Origin: Candidatus Harrysmithiimonas galli
GTDB taxonomy: Bacteria > Bacillota > Bacilli > CAJFEE01
Reading direction: 5' to 3'
Assembly: GCA_904373265.1 (NCBI GenBank)
Contig: CAJFEE010000027.1
Location: 1-33,062, forward strand
DNA length: 33,062 bases
Of the stretch, positions 8,868 to 16,631 are shown piece by piece. How positions within the stretch are numbered: the stretch's first letter is position 1; each line of letters opens with the position of its first letter. The notes below the pieces were generated by a model. It made no database searches, was not told the origin of the DNA, and saw only the letters and a list, made by a program, of their open reading frames with translations. The translations under genes and the position numbers were made by a program.

Positions 8868-9578
8868 TTATCCTCCCATAAAACTTTGATAAATTTTATC
8901 GTATTTTTCATCTACAAAAGCCTGTGTGCGACAAATATGTTTTGTATCTAACAACAGTTCCTGTCGAATACGACATTTCTCCTCTTCCAAAATAAAAATA
9001 CGATCTGCCAGTCGAATCGCTTCTGTTGCATCATGTGTCACATAAAGAATACCAACTTGTCTCTTTTGAATAATTTCGATTAAATCCCGCTGTAAATCTT
9101 GCTTAAGTTTCATATCCAGTGCGGAAAAGGGCTCATCCATCAAAATCACCTGCGGCTCATTTACAAGTGCACGTGCAATCGAAACACGCTGCTTCATTCC
9201 ACCAGAGAGTACCTGTGGATACTGATGGATAATTTGACCACTTAATCCAACCTGCTGCAAAGCTTTAACTGCATCCTTTCTGTCCCGCTGCTTTTTATCC
9301 ATTACAAGCTCCACATTTTCTACAACCGTTTTCCATGGCAACAATCTTGGTTCTTGAAAAACATAGCCAATTTCCTTTGTATTCTGAATAATCGTTCCTT
9401 TTGTTGCTTGCAAAAGATTGACACATAAATTCAAAATCGTTGTTTTTCCACAGCCCGAAGGACCAAAAAGCACAATCACCTCACCAGCCTTCAAACAAAA
9501 AGAAAGATTTTCCACAATTTGAATATGTTCATACTGAAAAGAAACGGAGTCAAATGCAATCCATGTTTTATCATGCAT
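8868..9578 (-). CDS. ABC transporter ATPase, SsuB/TauB type
   Basis: This 236-residue nucleotide-binding subunit has every motif of an active importer ATPase: Walker A GPSGCGKTT (residues 39-47), Q-loop YVFQEPRLLPW, signature LSGGMKQRVSIARAL, Walker B VILMDEPFSALD, and the H-loop THDATEA. The ending RLLPWKTVVENV and the absence of accessory domains match the SsuB/TauB subgroup. The start follows GAGG by seven bases and comes two bases after the methyltransferase stop. It energises the permease encoded two genes downstream. Confidence 0.92.
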   Translation of the reverse strand: MHDKTWIAFDSVSFQYEHIQIVENLSFCLKAGEVIVLFGPSGCGKTTILNLCVNLLQATKGTIIQNTKEIGYVFQEPRLLPWKTVVENVELVMDKKQRDRKDAVKALQQVGLSGQIIHQYPQVLSGGMKQRVSIARALVNEPQVILMDEPFSALDMKLKQDLQRDLIEIIQKRQVGILYVTHDATEAIRLADRIFILEEEKCRIRQELLLDTKHICRTQAFVDEKYDKIYQSFMGG

Positions 9579-9580
9579 GT

Positions 9581-10366
9581 CTATTCCTCTGGTTTTGCTG
9601 CCGTAAGGGCAATATAACCATATAAATCCTCATTTTCATCAAAGCGGGAAATCAGCTCAAAGAAACGCGCCTCTGTTTCTGGCGTTTTTCGTGCCGCATC
9701 AATCATTTTCATCAGCCCATCCCAACCTTCATCGTAGACAAGCCCCCTGAAAGAGAGCAAACGCATTTTTCCGATATGTACAGATAAATCCTGAAAACCC
9801 TGTGCTTCAATAAGCCCAATCCAACCTTCTTTTGTACATGGACGCGCATTCACTTGCAAAAATTCTCGCCATTTCTGCATGCGGCTTTGTATCTCCAAAT
9901 GATCTGGTTTTTGCTTTAACAACATATCATGCGTGGCAAGCTTTCCACCCGGCTTTAATACGCGATAATATTCAGACAACGCCTTTTTCTTTTGTTCATC
10001 ACTTAACATAGTCAGCATGGCTTCATTCAAAACAACATCAAAGGTATGATCTATAAATGGCAAGTGCATTGCATCTCCTTTTTGAATTTGAATCAAATGC
10101 TCCAGTTGATTGTCCCGAATGTTTTGCTGTGCTTTTTCCACCAACTGTGCATGAATATCCACACCGATAATTTGACAGCCGTATGTTTTCGCCAACTGTA
10201 CCGCCGTTGTCCCCATATTTGGAGCAACTTCTAATATTTTTGTATCTTTTGTAATGTTACAATCCGCTATAATTTTCTCAGTTGCCTCACGTCCACCTGG
10301 TCGCAGCATAGTTTTTCCGATCGATGCCAAAAACAGATGTGTTGATTTTTGTGTCTGTACAGTCAT
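9581..10366 (-). CDS. Class I SAM-dependent methyltransferase leading an ABC operon
   Basis: A 261-residue cytoplasmic methyltransferase of the UbiE/Methyltransf_11 type. Motif I is ILEVAPNMGTTAVQLAK (residues 44-60), where APNMG replaces the usual G-x-G-x-G; the acidic motif II residue is in GVDIHAQ; later motifs are GDAMHLPF, DHTFDVVLNEAMLTML and EYYRVLKPGGKL. The start MTVQTQ is ten bases from GGAG; a longer in-frame reading would run back into the Fur box. It is the first gene of a four-gene operon with an NMT1-type importer. The tight spacing suggests the enzyme acts on, or helps make, the imported molecule. The substrate is not known from the sequence. Confidence 0.85.
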   Translation of the reverse strand: MTVQTQKSTHLFLASIGKTMLRPGGREATEKIIADCNITKDTKILEVAPNMGTTAVQLAKTYGCQIIGVDIHAQLVEKAQQNIRDNQLEHLIQIQKGDAMHLPFIDHTFDVVLNEAMLTMLSDEQKKKALSEYYRVLKPGGKLATHDMLLKQKPDHLEIQSRMQKWREFLQVNARPCTKEGWIGLIEAQGFQDLSVHIGKMRLLSFRGLVYDEGWDGLMKMIDAARKTPETEARFFELISRFDENEDLYGYIALTAAKPEE

Positions 10367-10402
10367 CTTGTACGCTCTCCTTTTTTGTTTTATTTTGTGA
10401 TC

Positions 10403-10421
10403 AATAATGATAATCATTCTC
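10403..10421 (-). promoter_or_regulatory. Fur box over the promoter of the methyltransferase-ABC operon
   Basis: AATAATGATAATCATTCTC matches the 19-bp Fur consensus GATAATGATAATCATTATC at 17 positions. It covers the likely -10 (TATCAT on the minus strand, 10407-10412), which lies 17 bp from a weak -35 (TTAAAC, 10430-10435). The box ends 36 bp upstream of the methyltransferase start. This predicts repression by Fur with iron and expression when iron is scarce. Confidence 0.8.
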
Positions 10422-10440
10422 AACGGTTAGTTTAAGCTAA

Positions 10441-10476
10441 AATAAAAAAAAACAGATGTGATCTGTATCACATCTG
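10441..10476 (-). terminator. Terminator of yjdM
   Basis: A 10-bp perfect stem (CAGATGTGAT at 10453-10462, ATCACATCTG at 10467-10476) with a 4-nt loop is followed on the minus strand by a run of ten T. It separates yjdM from the Fur-box promoter just downstream, so the two transcripts are independent. Confidence 0.92.
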
Positions 10477-10576
10477 GAAAAAATTTTCTTAATGAAAAAG
10501 TGCCAAAACAACTGAATCTTATTTTAACACTTTATATTTATTATTTTTTCTTTCAAAAACACTCAGATAGGTTTAC

Positions 10577-10915
10577 TTAAATTTTCTTCACAAATTCGGA
10601 CTTTAGCTTCATTGCACCAAAACCATCAATTTTACAGTCAATATTATGATCACCTTCAACAAGGCGAATATTCTTTACTTTCGTTCCCATTTTTAATACA
10701 GAAGAACTGCCCTTTACCTTTAAATCTTTAATAATTGTAACAGAGTCCCCATCTGCCAATCTATTTCCATTGACATCCAAAACAACATTCCCGTTTTCTG
10801 TCTGATTGATCTCATCTTTACTCCATTCATGCCCACATTCGGGACAAATCAACAACGCACCGTTTTCATATGTATATTCAGATTGACATTTTGGGCAGTT
10901 TGGTAATTGAAACAT
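10577..10915 (-). CDS. yjdM: Zinc-ribbon protein YjdM (PhnA family)
   Basis: This 112-residue protein starts with a zinc ribbon (Cys7, Cys10, Cys24, Cys27: CPKC...CPEC) and is followed by the family core '[23 protein letters not shown]' (only part quoted), '[26 protein letters not shown]' (partly quoted) and a final K-x-E-F-V-K-K. This is the short YjdM family, once called PhnA because of its position near the phosphonate genes of E. coli. It is not the phosphonoacetate hydrolase of the same name, and its biochemical role is unsettled. It is a single gene with its own promoter and terminator. Confidence 0.93.
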   Translation of the reverse strand: MFQLPNCPKCQSEYTYENGALLICPECGHEWSKDEINQTENGNVVLDVNGNRLADGDSVTIIKDLKVKGSSSVLKMGTKVKNIRLVEGDHNIDCKIDGFGAMKLKSEFVKKI

Positions 10916-10945
10916 TCGTTCACTTCCTTTTATATTTTTATTTTC

Positions 10946-10974
10946 ATACTATCATAGCGCAAAAAGATTGACAA
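10946..10974 (-). promoter_or_regulatory. Promoter of yjdM
   Basis: On the minus strand TTGTCA (10969-10974) and TAGTAT (10946-10951) are exactly 17 bp apart, and the -10 lies 30 bp upstream of the yjdM start. Confidence 0.55.
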
Positions 10975-11431
10975 ACACCAATCCGTACATTTCTTAGTAT
11001 TGCTCTTAGACACCAACCAAATATCCTTTAAAGCAAAGGGATAAAAAATTACATAAATAAAAAATCACACAGAAAAACATCTCTTTTTTCGCTGAAAACT
11101 TACAAGTCTGCAAAGTCTTCCTCTTGATATGGATCTCTCTTTCACATGCCTATTTTGTATTATTCATTTGATATTTCTTCAAACGATCAAAGACAGCCAT
11201 CTTTTTATTATCTATTCCTTTCATCTGCTATTTTATTTTGACATCTTTGATACTCACTAAACCGTTTTTTTTCTAACAGTAAATACTCGCTAAAAAATCA
11301 TTGTAAAATATGAACACACATATGCTATGATCTTGTTCCTTTTTTCTAAGTAACATTCCATCACTTGGCGTCAAACATAAAATGACTTTGAGGTTGAGCG
11401 TTATTTCAAGTAGAATAAATCCTGCCTATCT
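10975..11431. other. Gene-free stretch between yjdM and the LysE gene
   Basis: AT-rich with stops in all frames. I see no readable remnant, hairpin with T-run, or repeat beyond the yjdM promoter at its left edge. Confidence 0.5.
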
Positions 11432-12058
11432 TTATACCTTGGTAAAAAGCAACAATATGCCCAAAAAAACATAAATAATCGCAGCAACCATATGCATAAG
11501 CTTTTGTACACCAGGTTTAGTCAAAAACCGCTCCCGCAGCTGTCCTGCAAAATAACCGAACAACCCAAAAATAAACGCTGTTAAAACAATAAATATCCCA
11601 CCCAAAAAACACATTTGCAACCATACTACACCTTGACGGTAATTGACAAATTGCGGCAAAAAGGTTAGAAAAAAAATGGCTACTTTGGGATTGAGCATAT
11701 TCATCAATAACGCTCGACCAAACAATTGCTTCGATGAGGTTATTTCGCCTTGTGTCCAATCCAGAAAATCCTTACGATGAGAGATGGACTGCACAGCAAG
11801 ATAAAATAAGTATGCCGCTCCGCATAACTTAAATAGGGTAAATATCACTTCCGATGTTGTAATGATGAGAGACAACCCCAATGCTGCTGCCAAAGTATGA
11901 ACAATATTTCCTAAGCTTAAACCAAGTGCAGTGACAACACCTGCCCGCCTGCCATAAGTCATCCCTGTCGTAACAGTAAAAATTAAATCTGGTCCTGGAA
12001 TTAGAATCAAAACCACTGCAGTTCCAACAAACAAAATCAAGCTTCCCCAATCTAACAT
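11432..12058 (-). CDS. LysE/RhtB family amino-acid exporter
   Basis: A 208-residue integral membrane protein with six hydrophobic segments. The family signature IPGPDLIFTVTTGMTYGRRAG follows the first helix (about residues 21-40), and helix-rich segments 'LLMNMLNPKVAIFFLTFLPQF' (partly quoted) match the conserved N-P-K-x-x-x-F-F-x-x-F-x-P-Q-F motif. Family members export amino acids or related metabolites such as homoserine, threonine or lysine; the substrate here is unknown. I prefer the second ATG (MLDWG): AGAGGG is eight bases before it but only two or three bases before the first ATG at 12062-12064. It has no close operon partner. Confidence 0.88.
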   Translation of the reverse strand: MLDWGSLILFVGTAVVLILIPGPDLIFTVTTGMTYGRRAGVVTALGLSLGNIVHTLAAALGLSLIITTSEVIFTLFKLCGAAYLFYLAVQSISHRKDFLDWTQGEITSSKQLFGRALLMNMLNPKVAIFFLTFLPQFVNYRQGVVWLQMCFLGGIFIVLTAFIFGLFGYFAGQLRERFLTKPGVQKLMHMVAAIIYVFLGILLLFTKV

Positions 12059-12408
12059 TCCCATAGCCCTCTCTCAATCTTTTTATTTTCACTTTTCTTT
12101 CTAACAGTTCAGCAAGATTTATGACGTTTGCATATTTTATCAAATCATCAACCTTTCTTTCGAAAAAATCCATATAGAATCAGAAATGGATTTTACTTTT
12201 CCTATACCGTATTTACCGATTTAAAAAGAATTTTCATAATTTTTAATTAATTAATATACAGCCATAAAAAATTCTGAAAGAAAAGCTGACATTATCGCTC
12301 ATCCAATACCAAAATAGATTCTACAAACGTTGTTTATAAAATGGATCTATGCAAATCAAAAGAACAAAAACATCAGAATAGAAATATATACAAAAACAAA
12401 ACAAACAT
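12059..12408. other. Gene-free stretch between the LysE and NUDIX genes
   Basis: About 350 bp of AT-rich DNA with no supported ORF and no convincing terminator. It must hold the promoter of the LysE gene, but I could not fix a -35/-10 pair. Confidence 0.45.
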
Positions 12409-13041
12409 TTAACAATCAGGCAACTGTTTAACCTGTGCAACAAAAAATTTTAAAATTCGAGCGGTCAAACCCCAAATGGTATATGGCGGATAATCATAAA
12501 ACCATTCTTCCATTTCTCGTGTACGCCATTGGTAATGTTCTCCATTCATAATTTTTTCAAATGGAAAATCAGGTGCAGGCTGCACTTGAAAGGAAATCGT
12601 ATGCCGATAGGGTGTATAGTTTAAAAGCCAACGAAGTGGAATCGTAAAGACCGTTTCGACTTCTTCTCGATTGTAACCTGGCATAATTTGTGCATAATCC
12701 ACCACACCGACAAACGGATAAATAACAAAAGACGGCGAAGCAATATACGGGCTTAATGCGCCAACAATCGTTATGGTTTGTGAATGAATACCCAGCTCTT
12801 CCTCAGTCTCCCGCAACACCGCCGCTAAGGGAGAAGCATCTGATTGATCAATTTTTCCTCCAGGAAAACTAATATCTCCTGGCTGTTGTTTCATCGTAAA
12901 AGCACGTACCTCAAACAGCACATGCCACTCTTTTTCAACTTGAACGAGTGGAACCAAAACAGCCGAACGAAAAGCCGTCGCCTCACCGATAAACAAAGGC
13001 TGCTTTTGCTGTAGCTGCTTTTTCAATTGATTGACAAACAT
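12409..13041 (-). CDS. NUDIX hydrolase, coenzyme A pyrophosphatase type
   Basis: This 210-residue protein has the NUDIX box: GGKIDQSD then AAVLRETEEELGI, with the metal-binding RE..EE..G residues. It is preceded by 'QQPGDISFPGG', the short insert characteristic of the NudL/YeaB/CoAse subgroup. A later 'SPSFVIYPFVG' and 'NREEVETVFTIPL' also fit that subgroup. Such enzymes cleave CoA and derivatives to 3',5'-ADP and phosphopantetheine. The start MFVNQ is nine bases after GGAGG; two upstream in-frame starts are badly spaced. A TATAAT lies at 13128-13133 on the minus strand, so it may be transcribed separately from rlmH. Confidence 0.9.
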   Translation of the reverse strand: MFVNQLKKQLQQKQPLFIGEATAFRSAVLVPLVQVEKEWHVLFEVRAFTMKQQPGDISFPGGKIDQSDASPLAAVLRETEEELGIHSQTITIVGALSPYIASPSFVIYPFVGVVDYAQIMPGYNREEVETVFTIPLRWLLNYTPYRHTISFQVQPAPDFPFEKIMNGEHYQWRTREMEEWFYDYPPYTIWGLTARILKFFVAQVKQLPDC

Positions 13042-13184
13042 AAGCATCTCCCTCCTATAAAAATAGAACCATTTTATGTACAATTTACCAGATTTTTGCT
13101 CAAAATGATTGATACCATCTGCCTTCCATTATATAACCTGCATTGGCGCGGGTGTAGTGATTTCGTTTCATCAACAAAAGTTTA

Positions 13185-13664
13185 TTATTTATGATACGGT
13201 TCCTTTCTTATAATCCGAAAACTCCGATAAATTTGTTCCATTAAAATTAAACGCATAAGTTGATGCGGGAAAGTCATAGGGGAAAACGATAAAAGCATGT
13301 TGGCACGCGTATAAACGGTCTCACTTAAACCAAGTGACCCACCAATCACAAAAGTTATTTTACTTTTTCCATAGATTGTTAACTTATCCAACTTTTTTGC
13401 AAAATGCTCCGAACTATAAGACTGCCCTTCGATTGCCAATGCAATCACATATTCATCTGCTGCAATTTTGGATAAAATCCGTTCACCTTCTCTATCTCGC
13501 ACCTGTTTTCCCTCAAGTAAGCTTAACGTTTCTGGTGCTTTTTCATCCACCACTTCAATCATCTCAAACTTTGCATAGCCACGCAGACGCTTAGAAAATT
13601 CTTCAATCCCAAGCTGAATATATTTCTCTCTCACCTTTCCAACAGCTACAATTTTTATATTCAC
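13185..13664 (-). CDS. rlmH: 23S rRNA pseudouridine-1915 N3-methyltransferase RlmH
   Basis: The 159-residue protein is full length for this SPOUT-class enzyme, which methylates pseudouridine 1915 in helix 69 of 23S rRNA on the assembled ribosome. The N terminus [15 protein letters not shown], the SAM-binding knot [13 protein letters not shown], and the invariant C terminus RAN-x-x-L-S-F-S-x-M-T-F-P-H-Q ending in PYHK are all present. GGGGGTAG precedes the start. RlmH lies downstream of the htrA/wal cluster in many Bacilli; here htrA is about 5.4 kb away. A row of DnaA boxes lies upstream. Confidence 0.97.
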   Translation of the reverse strand: MNIKIVAVGKVREKYIQLGIEEFSKRLRGYAKFEMIEVVDEKAPETLSLLEGKQVRDREGERILSKIAADEYVIALAIEGQSYSSEHFAKKLDKLTIYGKSKITFVIGGSLGLSETVYTRANMLLSFSPMTFPHQLMRLILMEQIYRSFRIIRKEPYHK

Positions 13665-13689
13665 AGTCTACCCCCAATATAAACACATT

Positions 13690-13732
13690 TTATCCACAAA
13701 AATTATCCACATATCCACAAAGCTTATCCAGA
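13690..13732 (+). promoter_or_regulatory. Row of four DnaA-box-like sites
   Basis: Two perfect TTATCCACA boxes (13690-13698 and 13703-13711) and two one-mismatch boxes (ATATCCACA at 13711-13719, TTATCCAGA at 13724-13732) lie in the same direction within 43 bp. A further ATATCCACA is at 13784-13792, inside the next gene. They sit just upstream of rlmH, where a promoter is expected, and may bind DnaA to regulate rlmH or titrate DnaA. Binding has not been shown. Confidence 0.6.
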
Positions 13733-13912
13733 TTTTGTATCCGAACAATTGTTTGCAACAATATATCGGGCTGGGTTTTGACAATATCCACAGGTTGGGT
13801 GAGCTGTGGATTCTTCCTCTACCAAAAAAAATTGTGGTGCCTGTTCAAATGCATCAATCATTTTTTCCATACATAATTCTACATGTTCTAAACAACAATA
13901 TTGCTTTGTCAT
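13724..13912 (-). CDS. Small CxxH/CxxC protein
   Basis: This 62-residue protein has Cys6, Cys7 with a following C-x-x-H (CCLEH), an acidic middle, and a C-x-x-C pair (CGYC) followed by NPARYIV. This is the pattern of the small CxxH/CxxC family (BA_5709 type, probably equivalent to B. subtilis YyzF) found next to rlmH and htrA in Bacilli. The two Cys/His pairs could bind zinc. No function is known to me. The gene precedes rlmH, with the DnaA-box row between them and overlapping its stop codon. Confidence 0.85.
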   Translation of the reverse strand: MTKQYCCLEHVELCMEKMIDAFEQAPQFFLVEEESTAHPTCGYCQNPARYIVANNCSDTKSG

Positions 13913-14756
13913 ATCATAAAATCCTTTCTATTTATCTGAACGGTACTTGAACCACTTATATAAAGTCAAGAGATTCCTAAAAAGAGAACATACTTATCCA
14001 TATATTTCTTGACAAGCAGAGAGTTCCTTTATTGACCAAGCGATCTCCACATAATTCCTATAGCTTATCGTTTTCACCATTATGTTTGTATATTATTGTT
14101 AGACCTTTGATTACAATATGTTGATAATAATTGGTGCCTCAATCATACTATGCACAACCAGGCGACAAAACCAAGTCCAAATTTTGAGTGGTTTCTTACC
14201 ATTTTTATATCCCTATGCCAAACAGATTGGATGGGTTGGAGACCATTTTTATGATTTCATATCCATAATGAACTTCAAACCGATAAAACGCCTTCCAAAG
14301 TATTTTAACATACATATATTGTTATAGTATAAAAAGGCTATTATCTATGAAGTTGCCAATGAATCGGCTATTGATTCGTCTGCGAAAATGACAACAAATG
14401 ATCTATGCTTGCCACACATATGTAAAATATCTTTGATGATTGTCAATGCGTAAGGCGAGGCAAACGAACACAAAAATAATCAATCCGTAAAACAGCAGCC
14501 TTTCTGTATTGAAACGCTCTAATTGCCTGATAATTTTCCTACTTTCAATCTTCTATAAGTTTTGCTGTTTCCTATACGGTTGAAAGACGCTCAACTGATA
14601 CCAACAGCCAAATCTTGTTTGTGATACACCACAATTTATTTTGTGTTTTTCTTTTAATCCTCTGGTAAAGTCTTTATCGTTTATTTTTCAATTCCTCCAA
14701 TCAAAAAAGGCAACTATCATTGATCGAATCATCACCTGTAATCATTCAAATCTCTA
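13913..14756. other. About 840 bp without a supported gene
   Basis: Stops interrupt all frames. A 69-codon plus-strand ORF (14118-14327) lacks a ribosome binding site. On the minus strand around 14540-14400 a readable piece with a hydrophobic helix (LLFYGLIIFVFVCLALRID) is interrupted by stops and may be a relic of a membrane protein I cannot identify. This is the left part of the segment that separates rlmH from htrA. Confidence 0.45.
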
Positions 14757-14792
14757 AAAGAAAAAGCAGTCAATTGTGTAAGACAATTGCTT
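14757..14792 (-). terminator. Terminator of the alpha/beta hydrolase gene
   Basis: CAATTGT (14771-14777) and ACAATTG (14783-14789) form a stem, extended outwards by AAGC/GCTT past a short bulge. On the minus strand this is followed by TTTTTCTTTT. Confidence 0.65.
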
Positions 14793-14827
14793 GTATAACA
14801 TTAAAGATTAAATGGTAAAATGAAGTA

Positions 14828-15448
14828 TTACTTTTTGAAAAACGCATTTAATTCTTTTCCTAATTCAGCAGGATTATCTAAATTCACTTCATGTCCTGCA
14901 TGAGCTATGATTGAAATTTCTGCATGTGGTATCTGTTTCTTTAACCGCAATGAAGCCGATTTATTCGCTTTATCCTTATCTCCGCATATGACAAGTACTC
15001 TACAACGAATTTTTCTCAAATCATCTTGAAAATCTAAGTCCATCATGGATTTAGAAAGATTGATAAAATCCATTTTTCCAAATCCCATTTTTTGAAATGA
15101 AGAATTAGGCAGAATGCGAAAAATTACATTTTGAACTTGCAATAACCTTTTAGGCATAGTATATTGTGTGCCAATCAATACCAAAGAATTCACTTTCTTT
15201 GGATGTTCAATTCCATATTGCAAAGCAAGAATACCGCCCAATGAAAGACCACATAAATTCAGTGGTTCACGAAATGGTTCACAGTATGCTTTAAATGCTT
15301 GATATAAGTTAGCGTAACAAGCTTTTTTGTTGCAAAGCCACTGAGATAAATCGGGACATAGAATATCAAATTGACTATCCATAGCTTCAACCGTATCCTT
15401 CCAGCTAGATGACGCCTGTCCCAATCCATGAAGTAGTATATATTTCAT
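14828..15448 (-). CDS. Alpha/beta-fold hydrolase
   Basis: The 206-residue protein has the features of the fold: oxyanion strand ILLHGLGQASSSW near the N terminus, nucleophile elbow G-L-S-L-G-G with Ser69, an acidic residue after the strand in VLVICGDKD, and the catalytic His in AHAGHEVNLDNPAEL. It is on the small side for the family because the cap domain is short. The substrate cannot be predicted. The start MKYILL has AGGAGTG five bases upstream; the longer ORF reading adds residues without a ribosome binding site. It appears monocistronic with a terminator after it. Confidence 0.85.
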   Translation of the reverse strand: MKYILLHGLGQASSSWKDTVEAMDSQFDILCPDLSQWLCNKKACYANLYQAFKAYCEPFREPLNLCGLSLGGILALQYGIEHPKKVNSLVLIGTQYTMPKRLLQVQNVIFRILPNSSFQKMGFGKMDFINLSKSMMDLDFQDDLRKIRCRVLVICGDKDKANKSASLRLKKQIPHAEISIIAHAGHEVNLDNPAELGKELNAFFKK

Positions 15449-15742
15449 TGTTTCACTCCTATAACTTCTAATTTTCTTATGTGATTTTCCAATCTGCAAT
15501 ATCACAGCATTCAAAATACGAATACACCATATAAATACAGGATATTTTGTACCTTATGGGGATATGGTTTCCAGTTTTTATACCTCTTTGTTTAGATAAT
15601 GGAGGCTATACAAACTCGTGAAAACACACCCCAACTTCACCATTTGTCAAGCCAGAGCACTCGAAAATCTTGAGGATTGTCGCTGGCACTCTGATAGGTA
15701 AGAACGAGAGAATCCTTCTTTACAAACAAAGAGTTGCTATTC
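15449..15742. other. Gene-free stretch upstream of the hydrolase
   Basis: No ORF or family remnant was found. A weak imperfect hairpin (CGAAAATC/GATTGTCG, about 15661-15681) has no T-run and is not called as a terminator. Confidence 0.4.
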
Positions 15743-16064
15743 TTAAAACGCTATAAAGGCATCATTATCATTAATGATAGAGAAATGCTTTAAATGAATG
15801 TTCAACACTGCAATTTCTAAGCTGTTGTCTGACGTTATCGGCAATCTGCTGAATATCTTGAATCCCAATACTACAATGCAGACCTTTTTCTTCAGCAATT
15901 TTAGGGACTTCATTTGACTGAACATCAGTACAATCCCAAATAATCCCCTTTATCTCCTGTTTCCATTTTGAGGTGTCAGGTAAAAATAAAGAATTAGACC
16001 AAAGTAAATTGGGCGCTTCAATTAAAACATCTTTTATTGTTGCCATTGGGGAATCTATAATCAC
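15743..16064 (-). pseudogene. Small acidic protein gene, frameshifted near its end
   Basis: From a GTG start at 16064, with AAGGT five bases before it, an ORF of 97 codons runs to 15771. The reading W-S-N-S-L-F-L-P-D-T-S-K-W then IIWDCTDVQSNEVP-x-(I)-A-E-E-K-G-L, IQDIQQIADN and FKAFLYH looks like a family of small proteins with a conserved D-D-V-E...P-x-A, I-Q-D-I-x-x-I and C-terminal A-F-x-Y-Y-x-N-D-A-F. I think this is DUF7716 but am not sure. The expected tail NDNDAFIAF is present in a different frame directly after the premature stop, ending at 15743. That shows a recent frameshift, or a sequencing error. Related small proteins often occur as immunity-like genes in polymorphic toxin loci; no toxin is seen here. 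Confidence 0.55.
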
Positions 16065-16543
16065 TTTCTACCTTCAAATATTTCGGACTTCTCTATCTTT
16101 TTATACAGGACTATTATCATATTGCTATACCATACCGTCATTCCCTTTTATAATTGATCACTTCTTTCAAATATTTTTCCTTACATCCTCAATATCTATA
16201 AAAATTAGATTCTTTTTCTAGGATTGTCAAAAATAGACACCTCTAATGTCATAAATGGGCATTTTAAGTATTTTTTATGAAAAAATAACAATAATTTATC
16301 CCTAACTCAAAATATATGATTTTTATTATTTTTTCATTCACAATAAATTGTAATGCAAAACATACGCCATTTTTTTATGAAATATACCATCTTTAAACGA
16401 TTTTATAGACAATAGAAAACCAATACGATAAATTTTTAAACCCATTATGCTTTTAATATATTATTTTATAAAAATATTTACCCTTAAAACAAAAAAATCC
16501 GATTCTTAACATATTTTTTCGTCAAGTCAAATAAGCTGAATTT
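16065..16543. other. AT-rich gene-free stretch
   Basis: Very AT-rich, with no supported ORF. It leads into the promoter of the compatible-solute ABC operon. Confidence 0.5.
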
Positions 16544-16572
16544 TTGTATATACTCAAACGAGCTGATATAAT
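16544..16572 (+). promoter_or_regulatory. Promoter of the OpuC-like operon
   Basis: A perfect extended -10 (TG-A-TATAAT, TATAAT at 16567-16572) lies 17 bp from a weak -35 TTGTAT (16544-16549). The -10 is about 60 bp upstream of the permease start. Confidence 0.65.
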
Positions 16573-16631
16573 CAATATATCTTTTTGGGTATTATTTTAT
16601 ATTTTTAACGATGAGAGAATGGAGCGAATTC

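Noticed and set aside
7091-10366. Sulfonate or taurine uptake operon
   Set aside because: Family resemblance allows it, but there is no monooxygenase gene such as ssuD or tauD and the operon has a Fur box; substrate left open.
10577-10915. Phosphonoacetate hydrolase, from the PhnA name
   Set aside because: The protein is a 112-residue zinc-ribbon YjdM, unrelated to the hydrolase.
13690-13792. Chromosome replication origin
   Set aside because: There are DnaA boxes, but no dnaA or dnaN neighbour and no separate AT-rich unwinding region paired with a second box cluster; a regulatory or titration site is more likely.
14118-14327. 69-codon plus-strand ORF beginning MLIIIGAS
   Set aside because: No Shine-Dalgarno and no recognisable domain; flanking sequence is also non-coding in appearance.
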